Part shown: one piece after another, positions 54,814 through 62,325 of the stretch
Layout of the letters: every line of letters begins with the position of its first letter
Position numbering within the stretch: the first letter of the stretch is position 1
From: Microscilla marina ATCC 23134
Lineage (GTDB): Bacteria > Bacteroidota > Bacteroidia > Cytophagales > Microscillaceae
Reading direction: 5' to 3'
Length of the DNA stretch: 64,000 bases
NCBI RefSeq assembly: GCF_000169175.1
Contig: NZ_AAWS01000027.1
Coordinates: 59,780-123,779 of the forward strand
Notes under the pieces: generated by a model
Told to the model about the DNA's origin: nothing
The model's input: only the letters and a program-made list of their open reading frames with translations
Databases searched by the model: none
Translations under genes and position numbers: made by a program

Positions 54814-55515
54814 ATGAAAAAAAACCGCCAACTTCCTAAGTTTTTGACGCTGTTATGGTTATTTGCCCTTACTTGTTTTTTGGTGCCTGCTTATGCCCAG
54901 TACGACCACGAATCCGAGGGTACAGCTGAAATAGAGGTAGAGATACAGGTACAGTCAGATGCCTACCCAAGCATATACAAAGATACACGTGTTGTAGATT
55001 GCTTCAGGCGTAGAAAAAGCCCACGTTATACAAGTATTTATCGTTTAGAACGAGAACTAAATGCCTTACAAAATAGTACCCACAAGCTGCATGTGTTGAA
55101 GCGGCAAGTACGTAAAGCTACACGGGTGTTAAAATCTCACGAAAATGCCCTTATGGCAGAAATACACGACATAGAAGGCTACATAAAAGTAGACGAAAGC
55201 TTAAGTCAACCTAAAGTCATGGAGTATTACCGCTCGATAAATATGCTCACCAGCCGACTGTTGATTAACCGAGCCAAGCAACGCAAGTTAAGACACCTAG
55301 AGCGCAGAACCAGACGTTTGATATCTCATAACAATGATTCAAGGTCGGGGCGCTATCGCAGTTGTGGCAAGTCGTATTATAGTAGGTACAAACACCGCCA
55401 TCATCGCCACCACGAAAATACCGATTCTAACCCTTGGATGCTTGCTTTTGTAGGCTTGTTTGGAGTCAACTTACTAATAGGTGGGCTGGTTGCCTACAAG
55501 ACCTTAGGGAAGTAG
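54814..55515 (+). CDS. Exported protein with coiled coil and C-terminal membrane anchor
   Basis: 233 residues from ATG 54814 (MKKNRQL); a TTG 30 bp upstream is less likely. Signal peptide (1-32, cut near AYAQ), acidic stretch (ESEGTAEIEVEIQVQ), basic helical middle (about 70-175) rich in Leu/Arg/Lys (heptad-like), a His/Arg cluster (SRYKHRHHRHHENT), and a C-terminal transmembrane helix (about 210-230, MLAFVGLFGVNLLIGGLVA). I recognise no family. The His cluster could bind metal; this is speculation. Confidence 0.6.
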   Translation: MKKNRQLPKFLTLLWLFALTCFLVPAYAQYDHESEGTAEIEVEIQVQSDAYPSIYKDTRVVDCFRRRKSPRYTSIYRLERELNALQNSTHKLHVLKRQVRKATRVLKSHENALMAEIHDIEGYIKVDESLSQPKVMEYYRSINMLTSRLLINRAKQRKLRHLERRTRRLISHNNDSRSGRYRSCGKSYYSRYKHRHHRHHENTDSNPWMLAFVGLFGVNLLIGGLVAYKTLGK

Positions 55516-55538
55516 TGTTTGCTTGCTATATGAAAATT

Positions 55539-55576
55539 CAAAAGCCCTCTTTGAACTAATCAAAGGGGGCTTTTGG
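55539..55576 (+). terminator. Intrinsic (probably bidirectional) terminator
   Basis: AAAAGCCCTCTTTGA / TCAAAGGGGGCTTTT stem with a short loop between two convergent genes. Confidence 0.8.
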
Positions 55577-55604
55577 GTTGGTGGTTTAAGCTTCGTTCAT
55601 ATCT

Positions 55605-56057
55605 TTACACCCCAAACTGTTGGAGGTGATGCTCTAAATGCTTGAACATTGCCCGTCCTTTTTCGGCAGCAGTCATCTTTCCAAAAAACTCATGCGGAAT
55701 AGCTTCAGCTTTTACTGGTCCCATTTCGTAAAAAACCCTCAGGGCATTGAGTAAACGTGTTTTTTCCTGCTCAAAGTTTTTGGGGCTGTTTTGTACATAA
55801 GCCGGGTGCGTTTTTTCACCATGTTTGTATTCCCCTTTGACCACCATTTTTTTGATCATAGGTTTGAGTACTTTCAGCAAAAGAGAGGTTTTTTTCTTAA
55901 GAGGGGCTCCGTTGGTTGTTTCTTGTACAGCCGCACAATGTGCCAGCATTTGTGCGGCAGACATCTTACCCCAAAGGGGGCGGGTGTTGGCATTGAGTTG
56001 GTCTAAGCGCGCCAAACAAGTAGTATACGTATCGTAATTAAATAAATCTTCTTTCAT
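55605..56057 (-). CDS. DUF1569 / DinB-like four-helix protein
   Basis: 150 residues. WGKMSAAQMLAHCAAVQE (first His of the metal site), and the C-terminal MFKHLEHHLQQFGV (second and third His) match the DUF1569 branch of the DinB/YfiT fold, usually small metal-binding proteins of unknown or thiol-transferase function. Full length for the family. Monocistronic. Confidence 0.8.
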   Translation of the reverse strand: MKEDLFNYDTYTTCLARLDQLNANTRPLWGKMSAAQMLAHCAAVQETTNGAPLKKKTSLLLKVLKPMIKKMVVKGEYKHGEKTHPAYVQNSPKNFEQEKTRLLNALRVFYEMGPVKAEAIPHEFFGKMTAAEKGRAMFKHLEHHLQQFGV

Positions 56058-56513
56058 AAATCGTTTTTTGTTTGTGGTGTTGAAATGTTTGGTTGATTTT
56101 CAATAGCCTATCACTTTTTAGTGTCATACATTGGGCATTAAATTAAAAAAGTATGGGCTAAATCTATTAGGGTAGGTGTTTAACATACTAAAAAAAAGTG
56201 GTCAAACCAAAATGCTTGTGTATAAGACTGAAAAATGCGCATCTTTAAAATTCAATGAATATAACTTCATACAAATTTTGCTTGCGACTGTTCTGCTACA
56301 AGGCAGGTATTTTGAACAAAGAAAAGGTTATCCTTGGCCAATAGTCAAAAAACAGTGGATAACAAAGCAAGTAATAAAAGGTGAAAAAGAAGGAGTATTT
56401 TGGCTAAGGAACATGTTCAAAATAAGTGTCGAGATTGAGGTCATAAACTCAAGGCTGACTGAGGCACTTTTAGCCTTTGGCAGAGCTCAGCGCAGCAAAG
56501 CTGCAGCTATCGG
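56058..56513. other. Upstream flank of the group II intron
   Basis: A frame from GTG 56176 runs into the intron and is not convincing as a gene. Just before the intron, GCAGC-AAA-GCTGC (56492-56504) forms a small hairpin, the kind of target some bacterial group II introns use. Confidence 0.4.
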
Positions 56514-57197
56514 GTGTGCCCTGAAACAAAGCACAACAAGCTTTGTATGCTATAACTAAGATGGTGGTAGACCCACCAAAGGCGATTTACAGGAATAGCC
56601 TTTAAACCACTCTACGGTGCTATGACAGTAATGTTTTGGTATTGAACGGCTAGAGAAAAGGCTCCGCTGGTACGGAGTCAGGTGTGAATAAGAGAGATGA
56701 ACGCAAGTGAACCAATGAAGAAGTGTCGAGAACAGCTACTTGTTGTCAAAACCAGACTTATCCGATAAAGTTTGGGACAAAGCATAGAGCGTACCCTGTC
56801 AAGTGTCTATGTGGCAACCGTCATTAAGTTGGCATGACTCTTATTTAGGCTTAGTTATGGAACAGGGGAAGCCCTCTATGATCATTAAGGGAAAGTACAA
56901 GTAGCGATCCTACAAGGCGAATACTGAGATGATAGAGGGTGGCGGATGAACTCGTATTAGTGTAGAAGCTTCTGTAATGGAAGTGGAGCGAAGGGGTTCA
57001 GTTATACAGTTTTCAAGTTTTTAACAACTTAATAATATGAGGAGGATTAAAAGCGACAAGACAAAGTCATTACCATTTTATCACTGGAATACAGGAGTTA
57101 AATTATGATGATTTGTATAACAAGAGCCGTGTGATGGGAGACTATCACGCACGGTTCTGTGAGAGATTTGGGGTGAAAATCCCCTTATCTACTCGAC
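56514..57197 (+). mobile_element. Group II intron lacking its reverse transcriptase ORF
   Basis: The 5' end GTGTGCCC (56514) fits the bacterial GUGYG start. Typical group II words follow: GGTGGCGGATGAACTCG, TTCTGTAATGGAAGTGGAGC, then domain V GAGCCGTGTGAT...ATCACGCACGGTTC (57124-57157, perfect 34-nt hairpin with GGGAGACT-type loop region) and domain VI (about 57160-57190, GGGG/CCCC) ending CTACTCGAC at 57197. The total, about 684 nt, is the size of the ribozyme alone. In the domain IV position only a short remnant (ATG 57038, MRRIKSDKTKSLPFYHWN) remains, so no maturase is encoded; splicing would need one supplied in trans. Confidence 0.85.
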
Positions 57198-57440
57198 TTT
57201 GCGGGCAAGGCAACATCCGGGGGATGTTGAGCCAGACCGTGGGACGGTACCACGGACAATAAAAGCTCATAGTCCCGGCGGAACTGCCGGGGTAACGAAA
57301 GTCAGTAAAGAGAACCGCAGAACGAAGTTCAAGCTCTGCGAAGCTAATATGTTCTAAACCGGACAGCTTCAAAGTCCCGATTTCTTATCGGGGTTATTGT
57401 TGAGGGCTATGCCCGAAATCCCGTTTACGGGGCGATCACG
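57198..57440 (+). other. Highly structured segment downstream of the intron
   Basis: Five consecutive perfect stems: CAACATCC/GGATGTTG (57211-57229), CCGTGG/CCACGG (57237-57255), CCCGGC/GCCGGG (57274-57291), CGCAGA/TCTGCG (57316-57340), CCCGAT/ATCGGG (57376-57392). GC content is above its surroundings. It may be a fragment of a second ribozyme-type element or a structured RNA; no family is recognised. Confidence 0.5.
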
Positions 57441-57452
57441 TTCCTAAAAGGC

Positions 57453-57485
57453 ATAAAAAAAACCTCTGCAAAATGCAGAGGTTAA
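57453..57485 (-). terminator. Intrinsic terminator of the tRNA transcript
   Basis: Minus-strand stem AACCTCTGCA / TGCAGAGGTT with a 3-nt loop followed by TTTTTT. Confidence 0.88.
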
Positions 57486-57492
57486 TTGTTTT

Positions 57493-57569
57493 TGGTGAAC
57501 CGGGTAGGATTCAAACCTACGACCTCCAGAGCCGTAATCTGGTGCTCTATTCAGCTAAGCTACCGGTCC
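57493..57569 (-). tRNA. tRNA-Arg (anticodon ACG), CCA encoded
   Basis: 77 nt including a genomically encoded CCA. Acceptor stem GGACCGG / CCGGTTC (one G-T pair), anticodon stem CCAGA / TCTGG with loop TTACGGC (anticodon ACG), T arm GTAGG-TTTGAATC-CTAC. Own promoter upstream and terminator downstream, so a single-tRNA transcript. Confidence 0.95.
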
Positions 57570-57600
57570 TTTTTGTTGTGTCCCTTGTTGTAAGGGATTG

Positions 57601-57631
57601 CAAAGGTACGCACTTTTTTTATTTGTGCAAA
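57601..57631 (-). promoter_or_regulatory. Promoter of tRNA-Arg
   Basis: Minus strand: TTTG (57631-57628), exactly 19-nt spacer, TACCTTTG (57608-57601). Best consensus match in the window. Confidence 0.8.
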
Positions 57632-57884
57632 TATTGAGGATAAAAAAATATAGAAAGCAAGTTTCTTGTGTATAAGTGATTGATTATAAAGGAATTATAT
57701 TTGGTTTTTTTCAGTGAAGAGGTTTTTTGTACGTAAAAATTGCAGGCGTAATATTTACACAGTTTAAACTGTGTAAGTTTGCAGCATAACAAAAGTATGG
57801 TCGTTAGGGTAAAGAGGTGATCAGGTCTTTGCCTGAAATAAAATCCTAATTAGCACAAATTTCATTTTCATATTTTTTTAAAAA

Positions 57885-58115
57885 ATGCTTTTAAATCTAT
57901 TCATCCTTGCAAGCGTTGGCGTTATTACCAAAGTTGCCATTGTCAGACGTATCAGGCGTGTCGAAAAACCAGCAAATCAGGTGGCGCCCCTACTTCCTCT
58001 CGAAAAAAACAAAGATCATACAGTGTGTACCACTTTTGCCCGTGAAGCTAAAGCTGCACCCGCAAGATATAATGAAGAGGAGGAAGAGATGACTAATCTT
58101 TATGCTGGAATGTAA
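57885..58115 (+). CDS. Small membrane-anchored protein, unknown
   Basis: 76 residues from ATG 57885. An N-terminal hydrophobic helix (about 2-19, LLNLFILASVGVITKVAIV) is followed by an Arg-rich stretch (RRIRRVEKP) and an acidic C-terminus (YNEEEEEMTNLYAGM). The charge layout looks like a real type-II-anchored small protein rather than random frame, but no family is recognised. A hairpin ATGCTGG / CCAGCAT covers its last codons and stop (58102-58123). Confidence 0.45.
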   Translation: MLLNLFILASVGVITKVAIVRRIRRVEKPANQVAPLLPLEKNKDHTVCTTFAREAKAAPARYNEEEEEMTNLYAGM

Positions 58116-58124
58116 CCCAGCATA

Positions 58125-58238
58125 AGAGCTTGTTTAAATTTTCGGTCATAGGAGATTTTATGACGAGTTTTTGGATTAGATGCGTCAAACCGAGCTTTAG
58201 CGAGCTCTCTGCCTTTTGGCTAATTTTAAACAAGCTCT
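58125..58238. repeat. Palindrome-ended element (AGAGCTTGTTTAAA arms)
   Basis: Perfect 14-bp arms AGAGCTTGTTTAAA (58125-58138) and TTTAAACAAGCTCT (58225-58238) around 86 bp that contain CCGAGCTTTAGCGAGCTC. Related to 25860-25910 and, for the inner word, to about 30767-30790. Confidence 0.6.
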
Positions 58239-58246
58239 AAATAAAG

Positions 58247-58280
58247 AAACTCGCGTCAAGGCTTGGCGCGAGTTTAATTT
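58247..58280. terminator. Bidirectional terminator-like hairpin
   Basis: AAACTCGCG / CGCGAGTTT stem (58247-58275) followed by TAATTTTG; lies between the small membrane protein and the convergent thioredoxin-like gene. Confidence 0.7.
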
Positions 58281-58364
58281 TGCGTACTAACAATTATTTT
58301 TGACAATTTTCTTTCAATACTATAAATCAATTTTAAGAGAAAAGGTTCAAAAAAAACAAAAAAA

Positions 58365-58922
58365 TTATTTCCCTCTATTCTTTCCCTTCTTTTTATAGGT
58401 GTTGATAAAGTCTTTCCACGACTGGGTTTTGTATGCCTCTGCCCCCAAAAACTCTAAAATAGGTGCCAGTTTTTTTGCTTTGATATAGCCATTATGCCGA
58501 TGAATGACCTGGTAATCGGGTGAAAGCACCACCAGGGTGGGGTAACTTTTTGCTTTGAGCGCCAATGTCAGCCCTTGTATGCCTTGGTTGTTACCTTGGG
58601 TCATAAAAGGATATACCTGACCACCAAAACGTATCTTTTGAGGATGTTCGGCATTGAGTTTTACTGCATAAAAATATTCGTTGATTACCTTTGTCACTTT
58701 ACGTTTGCTAAGTGTGGCTTTGTCAAGCATTTTGCAGTAGACACACCAGTCGGTTTCAACCTCTATCAATATATAGCGAGGGTTTTGTTGCATGGCTTTT
58801 TCTAGTTGGGCAAAACTGAGCCATTGTATAACTTTGTTGTCTTTCTGTTTTTTTTGGGCGCTAGCCCAATTGCCGCAAAGAATGAGCAGCAGAGATAAAA
58901 AAAGAGTTTTTTGTGTCATCAT
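58365..58922 (-). CDS. Exported thioredoxin-like protein (Thioredoxin_7 type)
   Basis: 185 residues: signal peptide (1-22), thioredoxin fold (about 32-150) with active site WCVYC at 59-63 after ILIEVETD, cis-Pro in SYPTLVVLSP, and a Lys-rich tail. The WCxYCK form is typical of Bacteroidota periplasmic thioredoxins that reduce or isomerise disulfides. It lies downstream of the TonB receptor on the same strand but after a terminator. Confidence 0.83.
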   Translation of the reverse strand: MMTQKTLFLSLLLILCGNWASAQKKQKDNKVIQWLSFAQLEKAMQQNPRYILIEVETDWCVYCKMLDKATLSKRKVTKVINEYFYAVKLNAEHPQKIRFGGQVYPFMTQGNNQGIQGLTLALKAKSYPTLVVLSPDYQVIHRHNGYIKAKKLAPILEFLGAEAYKTQSWKDFINTYKKKGKNRGK

Positions 58923-58954
58923 TGTGTATCAAAAACTATTGGCCTAAAGCCAGT

Positions 58955-58984
58955 AAAAAGGAGCAGATACTCTACTCCTTTTTA
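58955..58984 (-). terminator. Intrinsic terminator of the TonB receptor gene
   Basis: Minus-strand stem AAAAAGGAG / CTCCTTTTT, 170 bp after the receptor's stop at 59154 and before the thioredoxin-like gene. Confidence 0.75.
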
Positions 58985-59153
58985 ACCTTACAACTTTTAA
59001 AAAGCACGAGGCTACGAAATATTAGACTATAATCATTCAATAATACATTACTGGTTGAAAAAATCTTTGGTAAAAACCAACAGTGTTTTTGATGGCTGTA
59101 TGTCTTTAACAAATATTTGCATTGTTCACCAAACAGCTGTTTTGTTTCTTTAC

Positions 59154-61430
59154 TTAACGGATGCTGTACCTTACCCCAAAAAATCCTCTAATGCCCTGAT
59201 TGGGTGCAAACACATAAGTAGGGTCAAATGTGTACCCATTGGGGTTGTTTACTGGGTCATCCGCAGTTTTATCAAACGGATCAAACGCCCGCATAATAGA
59301 GTTGGCGGGAGGTGTAAAGTTGAGTAGGTTTTTTACCCCACCGTATATTTCCAGTCCATTGTTAAACTTTTTGGTGATTTGGATATTTTGCAAACTATAC
59401 GTTTCTGAAAACTCGTTGCGGAAGTCATTCTCTAGTATAGGTAGCCTCATGGGACCATATACATTGCCGGTATAATCAATGCTTAAGTTCCAACGAGAAA
59501 AAGTATAACTAATCGCAAAAGTTCCGGAAATATTTTCAGTAAGTAATTGGCGGTTACGCTCTAGTTGCCCCACAGCGTTTTTTTCCATTGCGTACACATC
59601 CATTAAGGTAGCACCTGCCATTATTTTCAATGGAAAAGTAAAAGCAAAGTCTAAATTAAGGCTTACCCCTTGTGACACTGCATAACCATCCAGGTTGTCG
59701 TAAATAATCTGGTCATCGTTGGTTTCATAATCTGCAATGATTTTGTTAGAAAAACGGGTATGAAAAGCCGTAGCATCTAAGCTCAACACCCCAACACTGG
59801 TAGGTATAAACTTCTGGTAGTTTAAATTTACATTGACCGAACGTTCCGGGCGAAGCGCTTCAGTAACGATTACATCACGGGCTCCTGTAGTAGCTGCGTG
59901 GTCTTCGGTAAACAAGTTGACTACCCTAAAACCATTGCCAAAGCTCAGTCTGAATATATTATTTTTGTTGGGTGTCCACTTATAGTTAAATCTTGGGGTA
60001 AAAATGCTACCGTGCTCAGAGTTATAGTCGTAACGTGCCCCTAGCAAAACCTTATGTTTATTGCCCAGTTTTATTTCATCCTGCACAAAAATACCCGGTA
60101 AATAAATCTCATCAGGCTTGTTGGTGCCGCTGTTTTCGTCGCCAATACGGGTAGCAGGCGTGTTGTCGTCGTACCAGGTATAACGCAACGCCAACCCAAA
60201 CAATGCATCGTGGCTTTTGCTTATTTTTTTGTCCCAAACCAACTGTCCAAAGGCAATTTGTTGCTGAGCAATGTACCACATATCTCCATACACCGAGTTT
60301 TGGTCGTGGTGACTATACGAGAAGTTGGCCATTATTTTTTCACTGTCCAAAGGCAGTTGGTAAGCCCCCATTAGCTCATAGCGGGCAGTGTAAATAGATT
60401 CTCCATAGATTTGGTCGCTGCCTCGATACTGTGGAGTCCAGTTCATTTGCCCGCCCCAACGATCTTCATAAATAAAACGCCCTGCAATAGAAGCCACCCG
60501 GTTATTGATACGTTTGAAGTTCCACTTGTTAAATACCGATACGCGATTTTGCAAAGTAATGTCCGTAAAACCGTCCCCGTTATTGTCTAAGGGGTTGCTG
60601 TAGTTATAATAATTAACTCCTAGCAATGAGGTTGCGTTCTTTTTCCCAAATTTTACCGCCAGGTCTGCATTGTATTCTTGCCACGAAGTAGCCATTACAT
60701 CTGCCGAAAATAGCGCGACATTTTCGGGAGTTTTGGTAATCACATTGATCAACCCACCTACCGCTTCAGAGCCATACAGGGTAGAGGCAGGGCCTTTGAC
60801 TACTTCTACCCGCTCAATCATACTGTTAGGAATCCCGTTTAGGCCGTACACTGTAGACAAGCCACTCACTATGGGCATTCCATCTATGAGCACCATTGTA
60901 TAAGGACCTTCCATTCCATTGATGTGAATGTCGCCAGTATTGCAAACGGCACAATTGAGCTGAGGGCGCACCCCATTTACAATTTGCAATGCCTCGAAAA
61001 GTACGGGAGTGGGATTTTTCTTAAAGTAAGAAGGAGAGTACACCTCTACTGGTACAGGAGATTCTTTGCGTGAAATGGCTTTCATTGTTCCTGTGACTAC
61101 TATTTCGTCCAATTCTTCCGCGTTTTCTGCGACTTCTATATTGATCGTGTTTACCAGGCTCTTTATACTGATTGTTTGGCTGTTACTAGCGTAACCAATG
61201 GCGCTAAACTTAAGCGTGTAGTTGCCATAAGGCACGTTAGTAATGGTAAACCTTCCTTTTTCATCACTGGCAGTACCCATTGGAGTATTGGCAAGCGTAA
61301 TGTTGGCAAAAGATACCGGAGTACCGTCTTTCAAGGTTACTTTTCCAGTAATTTTTCCGCTTTGTGCGAATACGGATGTAGTAGCCAAGACAAGACTAAG
61401 GAATATAGTAAAAAGTATATGTTTGGTCAT
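59154..61430 (-). CDS. TonB-dependent receptor, probably iron/siderophore
   Basis: 758 residues: signal peptide (1-22), carboxypeptidase-regulatory-like domain (24-110, GKITGKVTLKDGTPVSFANI), plug (about 115-240) with NCAVCNTGDIHINGMEG (CxxC) and MVLIDGMPIVSGLSTVYGLN, ERVEVVKGPASTLYGSEAVGG, then beta-barrel ending GIRGFFGVRYSIR. The CxxCNTGDIxINGMEGPYTM plug is a frequent Bacteroidota subgroup. A perfect iron-box-like palindrome lies over its promoter, the same motif as in the siderophore locus; so it is the best candidate in the window for uptake of that siderophore, though it lies 16 kb away. Confidence 0.87.
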   Translation of the reverse strand: MTKHILFTIFLSLVLATTSVFAQSGKITGKVTLKDGTPVSFANITLANTPMGTASDEKGRFTITNVPYGNYTLKFSAIGYASNSQTISIKSLVNTINIEVAENAEELDEIVVTGTMKAISRKESPVPVEVYSPSYFKKNPTPVLFEALQIVNGVRPQLNCAVCNTGDIHINGMEGPYTMVLIDGMPIVSGLSTVYGLNGIPNSMIERVEVVKGPASTLYGSEAVGGLINVITKTPENVALFSADVMATSWQEYNADLAVKFGKKNATSLLGVNYYNYSNPLDNNGDGFTDITLQNRVSVFNKWNFKRINNRVASIAGRFIYEDRWGGQMNWTPQYRGSDQIYGESIYTARYELMGAYQLPLDSEKIMANFSYSHHDQNSVYGDMWYIAQQQIAFGQLVWDKKISKSHDALFGLALRYTWYDDNTPATRIGDENSGTNKPDEIYLPGIFVQDEIKLGNKHKVLLGARYDYNSEHGSIFTPRFNYKWTPNKNNIFRLSFGNGFRVVNLFTEDHAATTGARDVIVTEALRPERSVNVNLNYQKFIPTSVGVLSLDATAFHTRFSNKIIADYETNDDQIIYDNLDGYAVSQGVSLNLDFAFTFPLKIMAGATLMDVYAMEKNAVGQLERNRQLLTENISGTFAISYTFSRWNLSIDYTGNVYGPMRLPILENDFRNEFSETYSLQNIQITKKFNNGLEIYGGVKNLLNFTPPANSIMRAFDPFDKTADDPVNNPNGYTFDPTYVFAPNQGIRGFFGVRYSIR

Positions 61431-61461
61431 TGTTTTTTATTTCTCTGAGTTTATTTTAATG

Positions 61462-61500
61462 CAAAGGTAAATATATTTTTAGATTAGTCTAAAAATATAT
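61462..61500 (-). promoter_or_regulatory. Promoter with perfect palindromic box for the TonB receptor
   Basis: Minus strand -7 TACCTTTG (61469-61462). The -33 region is covered by a perfect inverted repeat with 13-bp arms, ATATATTTTTAGA-TTAG-TCTAAAAATATAT in two halves (61471-61500). Fits repression by a DtxR/MntR- or Fur-like protein blocking the promoter. Confidence 0.7.
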
Positions 61501-61697
61501 TAAAAGTATTTTGAAAATATTTAACAATGTGTGTTTAAATATTGTTTTTGCAGCGCTTGTTTTTAGTTTTATAGGGCTTTTATGCTAGGTTTTGATAGGG
61601 TTAATTTGGTGGGGGAGTGGCAAGCGTGGAACTTTGCCGCTTTAAAATGGTTATATATTTTGAAAACTCAACCGAAAACTTCAAAAGGAATAATCTC

Positions 61698-62141
61698 ATG
61701 AATTGGAACGACATCGTCAAGTTTGCCGAGCAAGGTAATCCAACCCCTGATAGGGTAGTTACTAAAACTGAAGAGGAGTGGAAAGCCCAACTTACCCCAG
61801 AGCAATACCGCATTACACGACGCAAAGGCACCGAGCCGGCTTTTTCGGGCGATTTGTGCCATACTTATGACAAAGGCAAGTATGCTTGTGTATGTTGCGG
61901 CACACCTTTGTTTGACTCTAGCCTAAAGTTTGATTCTCAGTCGGGTTGGCCAAGCTTTACCGAGCCAATTAAAGAAAACGCCATTAAGTATGAAAAAGAT
62001 ACCTCTTATGGCATGGTAAGGGTAGAGGTCATGTGCAATGTATGCGGTGGGCACCTTGGGCATGTGTTTCCCGATGGACCTCTACCCAGTGGTTTACGTT
62101 TTTGTATCAACTCTGAATCAATCAAACTAATGACCGAGTAA
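61698..62141 (+). CDS. msrB: Peptide methionine (R)-S-oxide reductase MsrB
   Basis: 147 residues from ATG 61698 (MNWNDIVKF); an upstream TTG 61617 would add 27 unconserved residues. Complete MsrB domain: zinc Cys pairs in YACVCCGTPLF and VMCNVCGGHLGHVF, GWPSFTEP, and the catalytic Cys in LRFCINSESI. It reduces methionine-R-sulfoxide in proteins, here apparently cytoplasmic because no signal peptide is present. Monocistronic. Confidence 0.93.
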   Translation: MNWNDIVKFAEQGNPTPDRVVTKTEEEWKAQLTPEQYRITRRKGTEPAFSGDLCHTYDKGKYACVCCGTPLFDSSLKFDSQSGWPSFTEPIKENAIKYEKDTSYGMVRVEVMCNVCGGHLGHVFPDGPLPSGLRFCINSESIKLMTE

Positions 62142-62325
62142 GCACTTGGTTGGCTGCAAGGCACCAAAGTGTAGGGTGCTTTGTGGCTGCTTGCTATGTC
62201 TGCCCGTTTCAAACAATATTTTTCCCGCCTTAGGCTTTTTTTCTCCTGTCTCCACCAAAGTATGACTGTATAAAAGGTTGGTTTGTAGTACTTTTGAGTA
62301 TCAATTACAAACCATATAATCATTT

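Noticed and set aside
56176..56559. 127-codon frame running into the group II intron
   Set aside because: Begins with GTG, has no recognisable product, and its last third is intron domain I sequence.
57124..57265. Open frame through intron domain V into the next segment (SRVMGDYHARFCERFGVK)
   Set aside because: Domain V/VI of such introns commonly gives an accidental open frame; the ribozyme pairing explains the sequence better.
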